Source: Neomoorella stamsii
Lineage (GTDB): Bacteria > Bacillota > DSM-521 > Neomoorellales > Neomoorellaceae
Length of the DNA stretch: 64,000 nt
Assembly: GCF_002995805.1 (NCBI RefSeq)
Contig: NZ_PVXL01000043.1
Location: 52,890 to 116,889, forward strand
Direction of reading: 5' to 3'
Program-made: the position numbers and the translations under genes
Shown: in pieces, positions 1 to 7,995 of the stretch
How the letters are laid out: each line of letters begins with the position of its first letter
Position numbering within the stretch: the first letter of the stretch is position 1
The notes under the pieces: model-generated
Seen by the model: only the letters and a program-made list of their open reading frames with translations
The model's database searches: none
What the model was told of the DNA's origin: nothing

Positions 1-163
1 GTTGATCAAAATCCAGGATATGCTGACCTTCTTCTAAGGCCAAACGTTGGAAAAGCTTTCGGACTTTATCATCCTGGGCGCTGGCAGCCATGGCTTGATA
101 AAAGACCTGGCCCTTTTGTTCAATGGCCCGGGCAAATGCAAAGACTTCACTGGCGTGGAACAT
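1..163 (-). CDS. rubrerythrin / ferritin-like protein, N-terminal part only
   Basis: The minus-strand reading from the ATG at 163 gives an alpha-helical start (MFHASEVFAFARAIEQKGQV and onward) with an Ala/Glu-rich pattern and 'LALEEGQH', typical of the first helices of ferritin-like diiron proteins. Glu in 'AIEQKG' and the E-E-x-x-H pair fit the diiron ligand pattern. The gene runs off the left edge, so its C-terminus and any rubredoxin domain are not visible. It lies downstream of the small rubredoxin-like gene in the same direction and is probably part of the same oxidative-stress group. The role as a peroxide-reducing or diiron protein is inferred from the fold only. Confidence 0.6.
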   Translation of the reverse strand, partial: MFHASEVFAFARAIEQKGQVFYQAMAASAQDDKVRKLFQRLALEEGQHILDFDQ

Positions 164-212
164 AACTTGCCCCCTTCAAAGGTATAATACCTGCTATCAA
201 TTGCCGTGTTAA

Positions 213-353
213 CTATATAGAGCCGCCACCGCAATCAGGGATATAGCAGTTGGCATCGACAAAACTACAGGTTGACTGGCAGGAAGGACATTTTTCCGGA
301 GGGGCTTCCCCTTCAAAAGCATAACCACATACGGAACAGCGCCATTTATTCAT
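213..353 (-). CDS. small rubredoxin-like zinc/iron protein (46 aa)
   Basis: A 46-residue frame starts at the ATG at 353, preceded by a strong AAAGGAGG site. It begins MNKWRCSVCGYAFEGEAPPE and continues with K-C-P-S-C, giving two CxxC knuckles (Cys6, Cys9, Cys22, Cys25) as in the rubredoxin-like domain at the end of rubrerythrins. Three more Cys (29, 36, 41) sit in the short Gly-rich tail. It lacks the central acidic/aromatic part of true rubredoxins, so it is a desulforedoxin- or rubrerythrin-tail-like metal site. It lies between rubredoxin and a ferritin-like gene on the same strand, so a role as a small electron carrier is likely but not proven. Confidence 0.7.
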   Translation of the reverse strand: MNKWRCSVCGYAFEGEAPPEKCPSCQSTCSFVDANCYIPDCGGGSI

Positions 354-456
354 ACCAATATACCTCCTTTAGACTCTAGCCCAGAGAACTTTTGTCGCTT
401 TATTGCAACTGCAGTCAGCCATATAATAATGGCGCCTACCGGTTAACAGGGTGCTT

Positions 457-618
457 TCAGGCTTCAGGTTCAAACATCTCTTTGCCGGCGCTGCACACCG
501 GGCAAACCCAATCTTCCGGCAGGTCGGCAAAGGGCGTATCCGGGGCGATGCCGTTAGCGGGATCGCCTTCAGCCGGGTCATAGACATAGCCGCACGCTAT
601 GCACACATACTTTTCCAT
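457..618 (-). CDS. rub: rubredoxin
   Basis: A 53-residue rubredoxin: [15 protein letters not shown] near the N-terminus and [14 protein letters not shown] at the C-terminus provide the four Cys ligands of the single Fe site, with the family's conserved aromatic residues. The ATG at 618 has AAGGAGTG about 9 nt upstream; an in-frame codon 7 residues earlier would place that site inside the gene and is not preferred. It follows desulfoferrodoxin on the same strand, matching the rbo-rub operon reported for Clostridium (Moorella) thermoaceticum. It carries electrons to superoxide reductase, rubrerythrin or flavodiiron protein in the cytoplasm. Confidence 0.95.
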   Translation of the reverse strand: MEKYVCIACGYVYDPAEGDPANGIAPDTPFADLPEDWVCPVCSAGKEMFEPEA

Positions 619-730
619 TAAGATTACACTCCTTGCCATATTATCTTACCCGGGTATACCGCCCTGGTTAATTTGACTTCAAATAACGTAAAGAAACATG
701 CTGAGCTGGGGTGGTTATTTTTAACATGGT

Positions 731-1111
731 TTAATTATTGGACCGCCAGTGGCCGTGGAGGTTGCAATAGGCGCGGGCCGTGGCACTCCCGGATTCAGTA
801 CAAAAAACTGCCTCGGGAGCGTCACCGGGATCCAGGTGCTGCCGCAAGACCTGGCCGCCGGCCTGCAGTTCGATCCACTCAATATAATGCTTTTCTTCCA
901 TTGGATGGGGAACACTGCCAACGGTCACTTTAAAACCACCATTAACTTTAGTAACTACCGGGACATGCTTTTCCTTGCTGGCGTCTACGGTGTTCTCCGT
1001 CAATAACTCCATGGGTTTGCCGCAGCAAACCAGGGCCCCAACTCCGGGATGGAGGACCTCGACAATATTACCGCAAACATTGCACCTGTAAACCTGGCCG
1101 ATTGCTGTCAT
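731..1111 (-). CDS. rbo: desulfoferrodoxin / superoxide reductase (rubredoxin oxidoreductase)
   Basis: The 126-residue protein starts at the ATG at 1111 behind AAAGGGGG. The N-terminal desulforedoxin-like center I shows [10 protein letters not shown] followed by a CC pair (VCCGKPM). The C-terminal neelaredoxin domain carries the center II His/Cys ligands in [17 protein letters not shown] and AYCNLHGHW. It reduces superoxide to peroxide without making oxygen, using rubredoxin as donor. The next gene is rubredoxin, and the divergently transcribed rubrerythrin operon starts 195 bp away, so the two operons share one regulatory gap. Center I is complete, so this is the two-iron class. Confidence 0.95.
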   Translation of the reverse strand: MTAIGQVYRCNVCGNIVEVLHPGVGALVCCGKPMELLTENTVDASKEKHVPVVTKVNGGFKVTVGSVPHPMEEKHYIEWIELQAGGQVLRQHLDPGDAPEAVFCTESGSATARAYCNLHGHWRSNN

Positions 1112-1246
1112 AATTAAATTCCCCCTTTTAGTAAGGATTACTATTTGCAATTAATATTCGCTATAATTCCCCTTTTTTCCTGCCGGTTATAAAAGTTTTT
1201 CAAAAAAAATTTGCCTTTTAATTGCTTAAACCAACTGATGCCTGCC

Positions 1247-1275
1247 TTGACTTCCTAACTTTGGTAAGGTAAAAT
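1247..1275 (+). promoter_or_regulatory. sigma-A type promoter of rbr-fprA-hrb
   Basis: TTGACT at 1247-1252 and TAAAAT at 1270-1275 are separated by 17 bp. The -10 element overlaps an ATG at 1274, which rules out that codon as the rubrerythrin start. Confidence 0.75.
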
Positions 1276-1306
1276 GGCGTCGAAATCTTATAGAGGAGTG
1301 AGCAAT

Positions 1307-1882
1307 ATGCCCGGTCTTAAAGGTACCCAGACGGAAAAAAACCTTCTGACGGCTTTTGCCGGCGAATCCCAGGCTCGCAACCGCTATACTTACTATGCCA
1401 GTCAGGCGAAAAAGGAAGGCTATGAGCAAATTGCAGCTATCTTTTTAGAAACTGCCGATAACGAAAAAGAACATGCCAAGCGTATCTTTAAATTCCTGGA
1501 GGGCGGCGAAGTAGAAATTAGCGCAGCTTTTCCGGCAGGTACCATTGCCACTACTTCCTTGAACCTTGCCGCTAGTGCCGACGGGGAAAATTACGAACAT
1601 ACCACCATGTATCCCGAGTTTGCCCGGGTAGCTGAAGAAGAAGGTTTCAAGGAGATAGCTGCCGTCTTCCGGGCCATTGCCCGGGCCGAGAAGGGACATG
1701 AAGACCGTTATCGCGCCCTGCTGGCCAATATAGAAAATAACCGTGTCTTTAAGCGGGAAGAAAAGGTAATATGGCGCTGCCGCAACTGCGGCTATATCCA
1801 TGAAGGCAATGCCGCCCCGGAAGTATGCCCGGCCTGTGCTCATCCCCAGGCGTTCTTTGAACTACAGGCGGAAAATTATTAA
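1307..1882 (+). CDS. rbr: rubrerythrin
   Basis: A 191-residue protein from the ATG at 1307 (AGAGGAG site about 8 nt upstream). Residues 1-145 form the diiron four-helix domain, with the usual Glu/His ligands in [34 protein letters not shown] and [11 protein letters not shown]. The C-terminal rubredoxin-like domain has [10 protein letters not shown] and [13 protein letters not shown]. It reduces hydrogen peroxide, taking electrons from rubredoxin. It is the first gene of rbr-fprA-hrb, matching the published five-gene cluster of C. thermoaceticum. An in-frame ATG 33 bp upstream lies within the promoter -10 and is rejected as a start. Confidence 0.95.
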   Translation: MPGLKGTQTEKNLLTAFAGESQARNRYTYYASQAKKEGYEQIAAIFLETADNEKEHAKRIFKFLEGGEVEISAAFPAGTIATTSLNLAASADGENYEHTTMYPEFARVAEEEGFKEIAAVFRAIARAEKGHEDRYRALLANIENNRVFKREEKVIWRCRNCGYIHEGNAAPEVCPACAHPQAFFELQAENY

Positions 1883-1964
1883 ATAAAGATAACATAAAGT
1901 TGCACCTGGCTCCTATGCCAGGCGATGCTAGCAAAAAACAGACCGAAAGGATGATTAAGAATCC

Positions 1965-3164
1965 ATGGGCCAGCCCATTACCATTGCGGAAGGTATTTAC
2001 TGGGTGGGGGCCATCGACTGGAACATCCGTTACTTTCATGGCCCCGCCTTTTCCACCCACCGGGGGACTACATATAATGCCTACTATATTGTCGATGAAA
2101 AAACCGCCCTGGTGGATACCGTTTACGAACCCTTTCAAGAGGAATTGATCGCCAAACTGAAGCAAATCCAGGACCCGGTTAAAATCGATTACCTGGTGGT
2201 CAACCACACTGAAAGCGACCACGCAGGCGCCTTCCCGGCTATCATGGACCTCTGCCCCGGCGCCCACGTCCTCTGTACCCAGCGTGGTTATGAAAGCCTC
2301 AAGGACCATTACCCTCATCTTGATTTCCAGTACACCATCGTCAAAACCGGGACCAGCATCAGCCTTGGTAAACGTTCCCTGGCATTTATCGAAGCGCCCA
2401 TGCTCCACTGGCCTGACAGCATGTTTACCTATGTTCCCGAAGAGGCCCTGCTCCTTCCCAACGATGCCTTCGGCCAGCATATCGCCTCCAGCGCCCGCTT
2501 CGATGATCAAGTAGATGTGGGACTAATTATGGACGAGGCGGCCAAGTATTACGCTAATATCCTCATGCCCTTCAGCAGCCTGATTACCAAAAAGCTGGAA
2601 GAAATTCAGAAGATGAATCTGGCCATTAAAACCATTGCCCCCAGCCACGGCATTATCTGGCGGCAGGATCCCCGGCGGATCATTGAAGCCTATGCCCGCT
2701 GGGCTGAAGGCAAAGGTACGGCGAAGGCCGTTATTGCCTATGATACCATGTGGCTGAGTACGGAAAAGATGGCCCACGCCCTTCTAGACGGCCTGGTGGC
2801 CGGGGGCTGTGAGGTCAGGCTCTTCAAGCTCTCCGTATCCGACCGCAATGATATTATCAAAGAGATCCTCGATGCCCGCGCCGTCCTGGTAGGTTCGCCG
2901 ACAATTAATAACGACATTCTACCAGTGGTTTCTCCCCTCCTGGATGACCTGGTGGGCTTAAGGCCGAAAAATAAAATCGGCCTGGCCTTCGGTGCTTACG
3001 GGTGGGGCGGCGGCGCCCAGAAGATCCTGGAGGAACGTTTAAAGGCCGCCAAAATTGAGTTAATTGCCGAGCCCGGCCCCACAGTGAAGTGGGTGCCTAA
3101 AGAGAGCGACCTGCAGCACTGCTATAACTTGGGCCGGGAGATGGCTATAAGAATTAGGGGCTAG
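1965..3164 (+). CDS. fprA: type A flavodiiron protein
   Basis: A 399-residue protein. Residues 1-250 form a metallo-beta-lactamase-like domain with the diiron ligand motif HTESDHAG, a further LPNDAFGQH segment and a late conserved PSHGIIWR. Residues 255-399 form a flavodoxin domain that binds FMN (YDTMWLSTEKMAHAL, VGSPTINNDILP, AFGAYGWGGGAQ). It reduces oxygen to water or NO to N2O at a Fe-Fe site. It lies 82 bp after rbr and 44 bp before hrb; the latter is the flavin-rubredoxin reductase that feeds it electrons. The spacing indicates co-transcription. Confidence 0.95.
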   Translation: MGQPITIAEGIYWVGAIDWNIRYFHGPAFSTHRGTTYNAYYIVDEKTALVDTVYEPFQEELIAKLKQIQDPVKIDYLVVNHTESDHAGAFPAIMDLCPGAHVLCTQRGYESLKDHYPHLDFQYTIVKTGTSISLGKRSLAFIEAPMLHWPDSMFTYVPEEALLLPNDAFGQHIASSARFDDQVDVGLIMDEAAKYYANILMPFSSLITKKLEEIQKMNLAIKTIAPSHGIIWRQDPRRIIEAYARWAEGKGTAKAVIAYDTMWLSTEKMAHALLDGLVAGGCEVRLFKLSVSDRNDIIKEILDARAVLVGSPTINNDILPVVSPLLDDLVGLRPKNKIGLAFGAYGWGGGAQKILEERLKAAKIELIAEPGPTVKWVPKESDLQHCYNLGREMAIRIRG

Positions 3165-3208
3165 AGGCGTTATGACACTCTGACTTCCATTTAAATGGAG
3201 GGATAGTT

Positions 3209-3898
3209 TTGGATATCAAAGCCCTGCATACCATTTCCTACGGGCTGTATGTGGTTACGGCCAAAAAAGACAATCGTTTCAACGGCCAGGTTGCCAATAC
3301 CGTCTTCCAGATTTCCTCGGAACCGCCGACGGTTGCCGTTAGCATCAACAAGCAAAACCTGACCCATGAATTTATCCAGGCCGGCAGGAGCTTTGCCGTC
3401 TCGGTCCTGGCCAAGGATGCCCCCCTTTCCCTCATCGGCCAGTTTGGCTTCAAATCCGGCCGTGAGGTAGACAAGTTTGCCGGGTTGAACTACAAGCTAA
3501 CGCAGTCAGGTCTTCCTTACCTGGCTGAACACACCCTGGCCCACCTGGAAGCTGAAGTAAATCAAACAGTTGACGCCGGCACCCACAGCATATTTATCGG
3601 CACTTTAACGGATGCCGCCGTCCTTCTCCAGGGTGAGCCCATGACCTATGCCTACTACCACCAGGTCAAGCGCGGTACGACCCCGAAAACGGCGCCTACC
3701 TTCGCGGTCGCCCAGGCTGAAACCGGGCCAGTTACCACTACTCCCAGGTACCGGTGCACTATCTGCAATTATATATATGACCCGGCCCAAGGCGACCCGG
3801 AACACGGCATTGCCCCTGGTACACCCTTTGAAGACCTGCCGGGTGACTGGGCCTGCCCCATCTGCGGCGCCGGCAAAGAAGCCTTCGAGAGAATTTGA
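3209..3898 (+). CDS. hrb: high-molecular-weight rubredoxin (flavin reductase-rubredoxin fusion)
   Basis: The frame starts at a TTG (3209) 6 nt after GGAGGG and encodes 229 residues. Residues 1-150 match the flavin reductase (NADH:FMN) family ([30 protein letters not shown]). Residues 175-229 are a complete rubredoxin with [15 protein letters not shown] and [13 protein letters not shown]. It passes electrons from NADH to FprA and is the last gene of the operon. A strong terminator hairpin follows 22 bp downstream. The start codon choice rests on the ribosome binding site, because no ATG exists nearby in frame. Confidence 0.93.
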   Translation: MDIKALHTISYGLYVVTAKKDNRFNGQVANTVFQISSEPPTVAVSINKQNLTHEFIQAGRSFAVSVLAKDAPLSLIGQFGFKSGREVDKFAGLNYKLTQSGLPYLAEHTLAHLEAEVNQTVDAGTHSIFIGTLTDAAVLLQGEPMTYAYYHQVKRGTTPKTAPTFAVAQAETGPVTTTPRYRCTICNYIYDPAQGDPEHGIAPGTPFEDLPGDWACPICGAGKEAFERI

Positions 3899-3920
3899 TA
3901 GCTGCACCCTCTGGATCAAC

Positions 3921-3950
3921 AAAAGCCATCTGTCACGCAGATGGCTTTTT
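3921..3950 (+). terminator. terminator after hrb
   Basis: AAAGCCATCTG and CAGATGGCTTT pair around a 5-nt loop and are followed by a T run. A-rich left flank means it could also stop transcription coming from the convergent minus-strand operon ending at 4032. Confidence 0.85.
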
Positions 3951-4031
3951 GTTAATTTCCCAATTAGTCATCCTCATAGGCCGCCAAAAAATCCTCTCTG
4001 GAAATACCAGCTAGGGTGCCAATAGTTCAAC

Positions 4032-4769
4032 TCAATAAGCATACAACGTACCATATGGCCGTTTATTGTAAGGTATCAACTTGGTAAAGGGACGGGCCAG
4101 GATCTTTTCGGCCTCCAGGTCAAAGTAACGGGCAAAATCGCCCACAATTTCCCGCAGGCGCTTCTGGTCGGCGGCTGTAGGTGGTACTGCTTTAACTTCT
4201 TTACCCAGGTAGAAGGAATCTACCTGGCCGCGGATAAAGATCTCGCCGCCGTGCATCCCGGTGCCTACAAAATTACCCACCATGGCTTCCCCGGGTTGCA
4301 AATCCAGGCCCAGCAGGACCAGGGTGCCGCCGGCCATGTACTCGCCGAAAAAGTCCCCGGCCTTGCCGCCGATGACAATCAGGGGGTTTTTATCCCGGAA
4401 GGCCTTCATGTGGATACCCACCCGGTAGCCGACACTGCCGCGGATAAAGATGCGGCCGCCGCGCATGGAGTAACCGGTAATATCTGTGGCGTTACCGTGG
4501 ATAATTACCGTGCCGTCGTTCATGGTGTTGCCCACGCCGTCCTGGGCATTACCAAAAACCTCTATTTCCAGCCCGTCCATCAGGGCCGCCAGGTTGTTGC
4601 CCGGCACGCCATAAATCTCCAGCCGGGCCCGGCCCTGGACGCCGGCACCAATGTAACGCTGACCATTTACATTTTTTAAAACCAGTTCCCGGCAGCCGTT
4701 ATCCAGGATGGTCCTGATAGACTCATTCAGGGCTTGATAAGACAGGCCCCAGGCATTTAAAGTTTCCAT
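4032..4769 (-). CDS. glutamate synthase GXGXG-domain subunit
   Basis: A 245-residue protein made mostly of the right-handed beta-helix found at the C-terminus of large glutamate synthase subunits. Repeated Gly patterns are visible (GAGVQGRARLEIYG, GNTMNDGTVIIHGNATD, GYSMRGGRIFIRGSVG, GTGMHGGEIFIRG). In the fused enzymes this domain packs against the ammonia tunnel. Here it is a separate gene at the end of a minus-strand operon whose other members supply the remaining glutamate synthase domains, an arrangement known from archaea and clostridia. The same domain also occurs in formylmethanofuran dehydrogenase subunit C, but context favours glutamate synthase. Confidence 0.85.
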   Translation of the reverse strand: METLNAWGLSYQALNESIRTILDNGCRELVLKNVNGQRYIGAGVQGRARLEIYGVPGNNLAALMDGLEIEVFGNAQDGVGNTMNDGTVIIHGNATDITGYSMRGGRIFIRGSVGYRVGIHMKAFRDKNPLIVIGGKAGDFFGEYMAGGTLVLLGLDLQPGEAMVGNFVGTGMHGGEIFIRGQVDSFYLGKEVKAVPPTAADQKRLREIVGDFARYFDLEAEKILARPFTKLIPYNKRPYGTLYAY

Positions 4770-4784
4770 AAAATCCCCTTCACC

Positions 4785-6017
4785 TCACACTGCCAGCTGT
4801 TGCTGCCAGATGGTTTCTGGTAAACTCAAGAGACCAAAATCTGGCCGCAGCAATTCATCTTTAAAGGACGTGACCTCAATGCCTTCCTCGAGCAACTGGC
4901 GGTAGATGCCGGCCCGGTCGAATTTATTAATCAGCAGCCCGCCTACTAGGCGGTTATCCTTTAAAACCAGCTTGCGGTAGATCAGGGTGGCAGGGTCTAC
5001 TTCCGTCAGGAGTTCATATTCCTCACCGGTGGCCGCACTGTTACCCATGCTGATAATGTGCAGGCCCAGGAAACCAAGGGCGTTATAGGGCGGTAAGGGT
5101 TGATAGATCTCCCCTGCTCCGGCCATATTGCGCCCGGCTATTTTCCCCTGGATGGCCGCATGGGGCAGCAGGGGCGGGTTGCCATCCACCACATCCCCGG
5201 CAGCGTAAACGCCGGGTAGGCCGGTGCTCAAGTCCGATCCCACAACGACGCCGCGGTTAATGGTCACCCCGGGTAAACCCTCGAGAAGCTCGACATTGGG
5301 CCGCACGCCAATAGCAATCACCAGGATGTCAGCCTTGAGTTCCCGGCCGGATTTAAGCTCCATGAGGAGGCGTCCATCATCCTCCTGGCGGATACTGGTC
5401 AGGGTATCGTTTAAATAAAGGTTGACACCCTTATCCTGCAGGAAGCCGGCTATTAAAGCTCCAGCTTCCGGGTCCAGGGCCGGAGCCCAGATGCGGTCGG
5501 CCAGTTCAACCAGCGTTACTTTGACGCCCCGCTGCACCAGGCTCTCCATTGCCTTCAGACCCGTCGGCCCAGCCCCCAGGATAACAGCTTCCCGCCCGGG
5601 GATGGCAAAAGCCTCCAGGCGGCGAACGTCGTCATAGTTTATAAAGGTAAAATAGTTGGCCGGTGTTAACCCCGCGATGGGCGGCACAAAGGGCCGGCCC
5701 CCGGTGGCGAGGAGCAAACGGTCGTAGGGGAGCTTCTCACCGTTATCCAGGTAGACCTGGCAGGCTTCCGGGTCCAGTTTTACGGCCCGGCGTCCCAGGA
5801 GGACGTGGACGTTATTTTGAGCATAAAACTCTTGCGGCCGGTAGGGCATATCCTGTTCCTGGACCCGCTTTTCCAGCCAGTAGGAAATAAGGGGCCGGCC
5901 ATAGGCATAATAGTTTTCCGCCGAGACGATGGTAATGGAGCCTTCCCGGTCATACTCCCGGATTCCTACCACGGCGTTGACGGCAGCTACGGAATTGCCG
6001 ATAAGGACGTAGTTCAT
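4785..6017 (-). CDS. FAD/NAD(P)H-dependent oxidoreductase subunit of glutamate synthase
   Basis: A 410-residue flavoprotein of the pyridine nucleotide-disulfide oxidoreductase family. The N-terminal FAD-binding segment is a variant (IGNSVAAVNA). The second dinucleotide fold shows AVILGAGPTGLKAMESL near residues 145-160, and GVYAAGDVVDG near residue 275 is the FAD-contact motif. No redox-active CxxxxC is seen, so it resembles NADH:rubredoxin/nitrite reductase-type enzymes. It overlaps the upstream polyferredoxin gene by 4 bp, so it most likely feeds NAD(P)H electrons through that ferredoxin to the FMN core. Its exact donor cannot be read from sequence. Confidence 0.8.
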   Translation of the reverse strand: MNYVLIGNSVAAVNAVVGIREYDREGSITIVSAENYYAYGRPLISYWLEKRVQEQDMPYRPQEFYAQNNVHVLLGRRAVKLDPEACQVYLDNGEKLPYDRLLLATGGRPFVPPIAGLTPANYFTFINYDDVRRLEAFAIPGREAVILGAGPTGLKAMESLVQRGVKVTLVELADRIWAPALDPEAGALIAGFLQDKGVNLYLNDTLTSIRQEDDGRLLMELKSGRELKADILVIAIGVRPNVELLEGLPGVTINRGVVVGSDLSTGLPGVYAAGDVVDGNPPLLPHAAIQGKIAGRNMAGAGEIYQPLPPYNALGFLGLHIISMGNSAATGEEYELLTEVDPATLIYRKLVLKDNRLVGGLLINKFDRAGIYRQLLEEGIEVTSFKDELLRPDFGLLSLPETIWQQQLAV

Positions 6018-6469
6018 GCCCCTGCCCTCCTTTCCTCAAAAACAAGTGCCCGGTTGGGACAACCGGCCACGCAGGCCGGCTCATCAGCCTCCCGGCAGAG
6101 GTCGCATTTCAAAGGCACCGGGCGGCCATTTTTCTCCCCGGGCCGGATGGCGCCATAGGGACAGCTGGCCACACAGGTCCAGCAACCCACGCATTTATCT
6201 TCCTGGCAATAGACAATCCCAGTCTCCGGATCTTTGACCATGGCCCCGGAGATGCAGCCGGCCACACAGCGGGGGTCATCGCAGTGACGACACTGGACGG
6301 CTACCGAGAGGGGCAAACGCTCTTCGACAAAAACCCGCGCCGCACCCCTTAAATTCTCGCGCTTGTAAGCGCGGAAAAGGTCGCGGCTGCGGGAATGGGC
6401 CACAATGCAGTTCACTTCGCAGAGGTGACAGTTCATACAGTAGGCCGGCCGGGCGTATACTTTTTTCAC
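6014..6469 (-). CDS. polyferredoxin, four [4Fe-4S] sites, glutamate synthase operon
   Basis: A 151-residue iron-sulfur protein starting at GTG 6469. It shows four Cys clusters in the HycB/CooF style: CMNCHLCEVNC, CRHCDDPRCVAGC, CVGCWTCVASCP and CDLCREADEPACVAGCP. Proteins of this type shuttle electrons between a flavoprotein and a catalytic subunit. It sits between the FMN core gene (17 bp upstream) and the FAD subunit (4-bp overlap), so it probably links the two. The AGGGGAGGGA site lies just before the start codon. Confidence 0.85.
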   Translation of the reverse strand: MKKVYARPAYCMNCHLCEVNCIVAHSRSRDLFRAYKRENLRGAARVFVEERLPLSVAVQCRHCDDPRCVAGCISGAMVKDPETGIVYCQEDKCVGCWTCVASCPYGAIRPGEKNGRPVPLKCDLCREADEPACVAGCPNRALVFEERRAGA

Positions 6470-6486
6470 TGGTGTTCCCTCCCCTG

Positions 6487-7995
6487 CTACATTGCTTCGC
6501 CGGCGTGCTTGACACCCAGGAGCTTCAGTTCCACTTCGTTTAAGCCTACGCCCCGCAGGTGCAGGCGGTTGCCGCGCAGGCTTTCAATGGAGTTGATGCC
6601 CATGCCGCCCAGCATTTCTTTTATCTCGTGGGACCATCCCCGCAGCAGGTTGTAGAGGCGTTCGGCGCCGATTTCCGGGTTCAGGCGCCGGCTGCGGTAG
6701 GGATCCTGGGTGGCGATGCCCCAGCTGCACTTGCCGGTATAGCATTTCTGGCAGAGGTGGCAGCCCAGGGCAATCAAGGCGGCGGTGGCGATGTAGACCG
6801 CATCGGCACCCAGGGCTATGGCTTTCACCACATCGGCGCTGCTGCGGAAGCCCCCGGCAGCCACCAGGGATACCCGGTTGCGGATGCCTTCCTCGCGCAA
6901 GCGCTGGTCCACGGCGGCAATGGCCAGCTCGATGGGAATACCCACATGGTCGCGGATCATGGTAGGAGCTGCGCCAGTGCCGCCGCGAAAACCGTCAATG
7001 GCGATGATATCGGCCCCAGCCCGGGCAATGCCGCTGGCAATGGCCGCCACGTTATGGACGGCCGAAATTTTGACGGAGACCGGTTTCTGGTAACGGGTTG
7101 CTTCTTTTAAAGTAAAGATTAATTGCTTCAAGTCTTCAATGGAGTAGATATCATGATGGGGAGCCGGTGACAGGGCGTCGGTACCCTCAGGTATCATCCG
7201 CGTCTCTGCCACAGGCGCGGTAATCTTTTCCCCCGGCAGGTGGCCGCCGATGCCCGGCTTGGCACCCTGGCCGATTTTAATTTCGATCACGCGCCCGGCA
7301 TTCAGGTAACCGGCGTGGACGCCGAAGCGTCCTGAGGCGACCTGGACTACGGCGTGATCGGCATACTCGTAGAGATCCTCGGGCAGGCCGCCTTCGCCGG
7401 TATTGAACAGGGTGCCGAATGCTTTTGCCGCCCGGGCCAGGGATTCAAAGGCCTCATGGCTGATGGACCCGTAGGACATGGCGGAAAACATGATGGGGGT
7501 CTCTATGGGCACCAGGGGGGTCCTGGTTTTATCCTTGCTTTCCTCCCTGCTTACCGGCTCGGCACGGCTGCCCAGGTAAGTCCGCAGTTCCATGGGTTCC
7601 CTTAAGGGATCAATGGAAGGATTGGTCACCTGGCTGGCGTTAAGGAGCAGCCGGTCGAAATAAGGGGGGAAGGGCTGGTCGTTCCCCATGCCGGTGAGGA
7701 GCACCCCGCCAGTTTCCGCCTGCTTGACAATGTTGCGCAGGTGGCCCTCCCTCCAGTGGGCATTGGGCCGCATGGGCGGCGGGTTTTTATAAATAGTCAG
7801 CGCCCCGGCCGGGCAGATGCTGACGCAACGCTGGCAATTGACGCAGTTGGCATCAATGGCATAGAGACGGTCGTCTTCCGCATCATACTGCTGGGCGTCA
7901 AAGCCGCACTGGCGCACGCAGGCCAGGCATTTAATGCATTTGTTATCATCGCGGACGACACTAAATTCAGGTGGCATCAGGCTGAAAGTCGGCAT
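6487..7995 (-). CDS. gltB: glutamate synthase FMN-binding core with N-terminal ferredoxin
   Basis: A 502-residue protein. Residues 18-70 carry two [4Fe-4S] motifs (CIKCLACVRQC, CVNCQRCVSICP). The rest is the glutamate synthase TIM barrel that binds FMN (MSYGSISHEAFESLA, GEGGLPED, GQGAKPGIGGHLPG, IDGFRGGTGAAP) and the typical Fe-S segment CHLCQKCYTGKCSWG. It forms glutamate from 2-oxoglutarate and the ammonia released by the amidotransferase subunit. The start overlaps the amidotransferase stop and is preceded by GGAGGAGG. The ferredoxin extension makes it the archaeal/clostridial form. The symbol covers only the core domain here. Confidence 0.9.
   Translation of the reverse strand: MPTFSLMPPEFSVVRDDNKCIKCLACVRQCGFDAQQYDAEDDRLYAIDANCVNCQRCVSICPAGALTIYKNPPPMRPNAHWREGHLRNIVKQAETGGVLLTGMGNDQPFPPYFDRLLLNASQVTNPSIDPLREPMELRTYLGSRAEPVSREESKDKTRTPLVPIETPIMFSAMSYGSISHEAFESLARAAKAFGTLFNTGEGGLPEDLYEYADHAVVQVASGRFGVHAGYLNAGRVIEIKIGQGAKPGIGGHLPGEKITAPVAETRMIPEGTDALSPAPHHDIYSIEDLKQLIFTLKEATRYQKPVSVKISAVHNVAAIASGIARAGADIIAIDGFRGGTGAAPTMIRDHVGIPIELAIAAVDQRLREEGIRNRVSLVAAGGFRSSADVVKAIALGADAVYIATAALIALGCHLCQKCYTGKCSWGIATQDPYRSRRLNPEIGAERLYNLLRGWSHEIKEMLGGMGINSIESLRGNRLHLRGVGLNEVELKLLGVKHAGEAM

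Noticed and set aside
1749..2510. A 253-codon open frame antisense to rbr and fprA
   Set aside because: It lies fully opposite two well-identified genes, has no family features and no ribosome site; GC-rich coding DNA gives such shadows.
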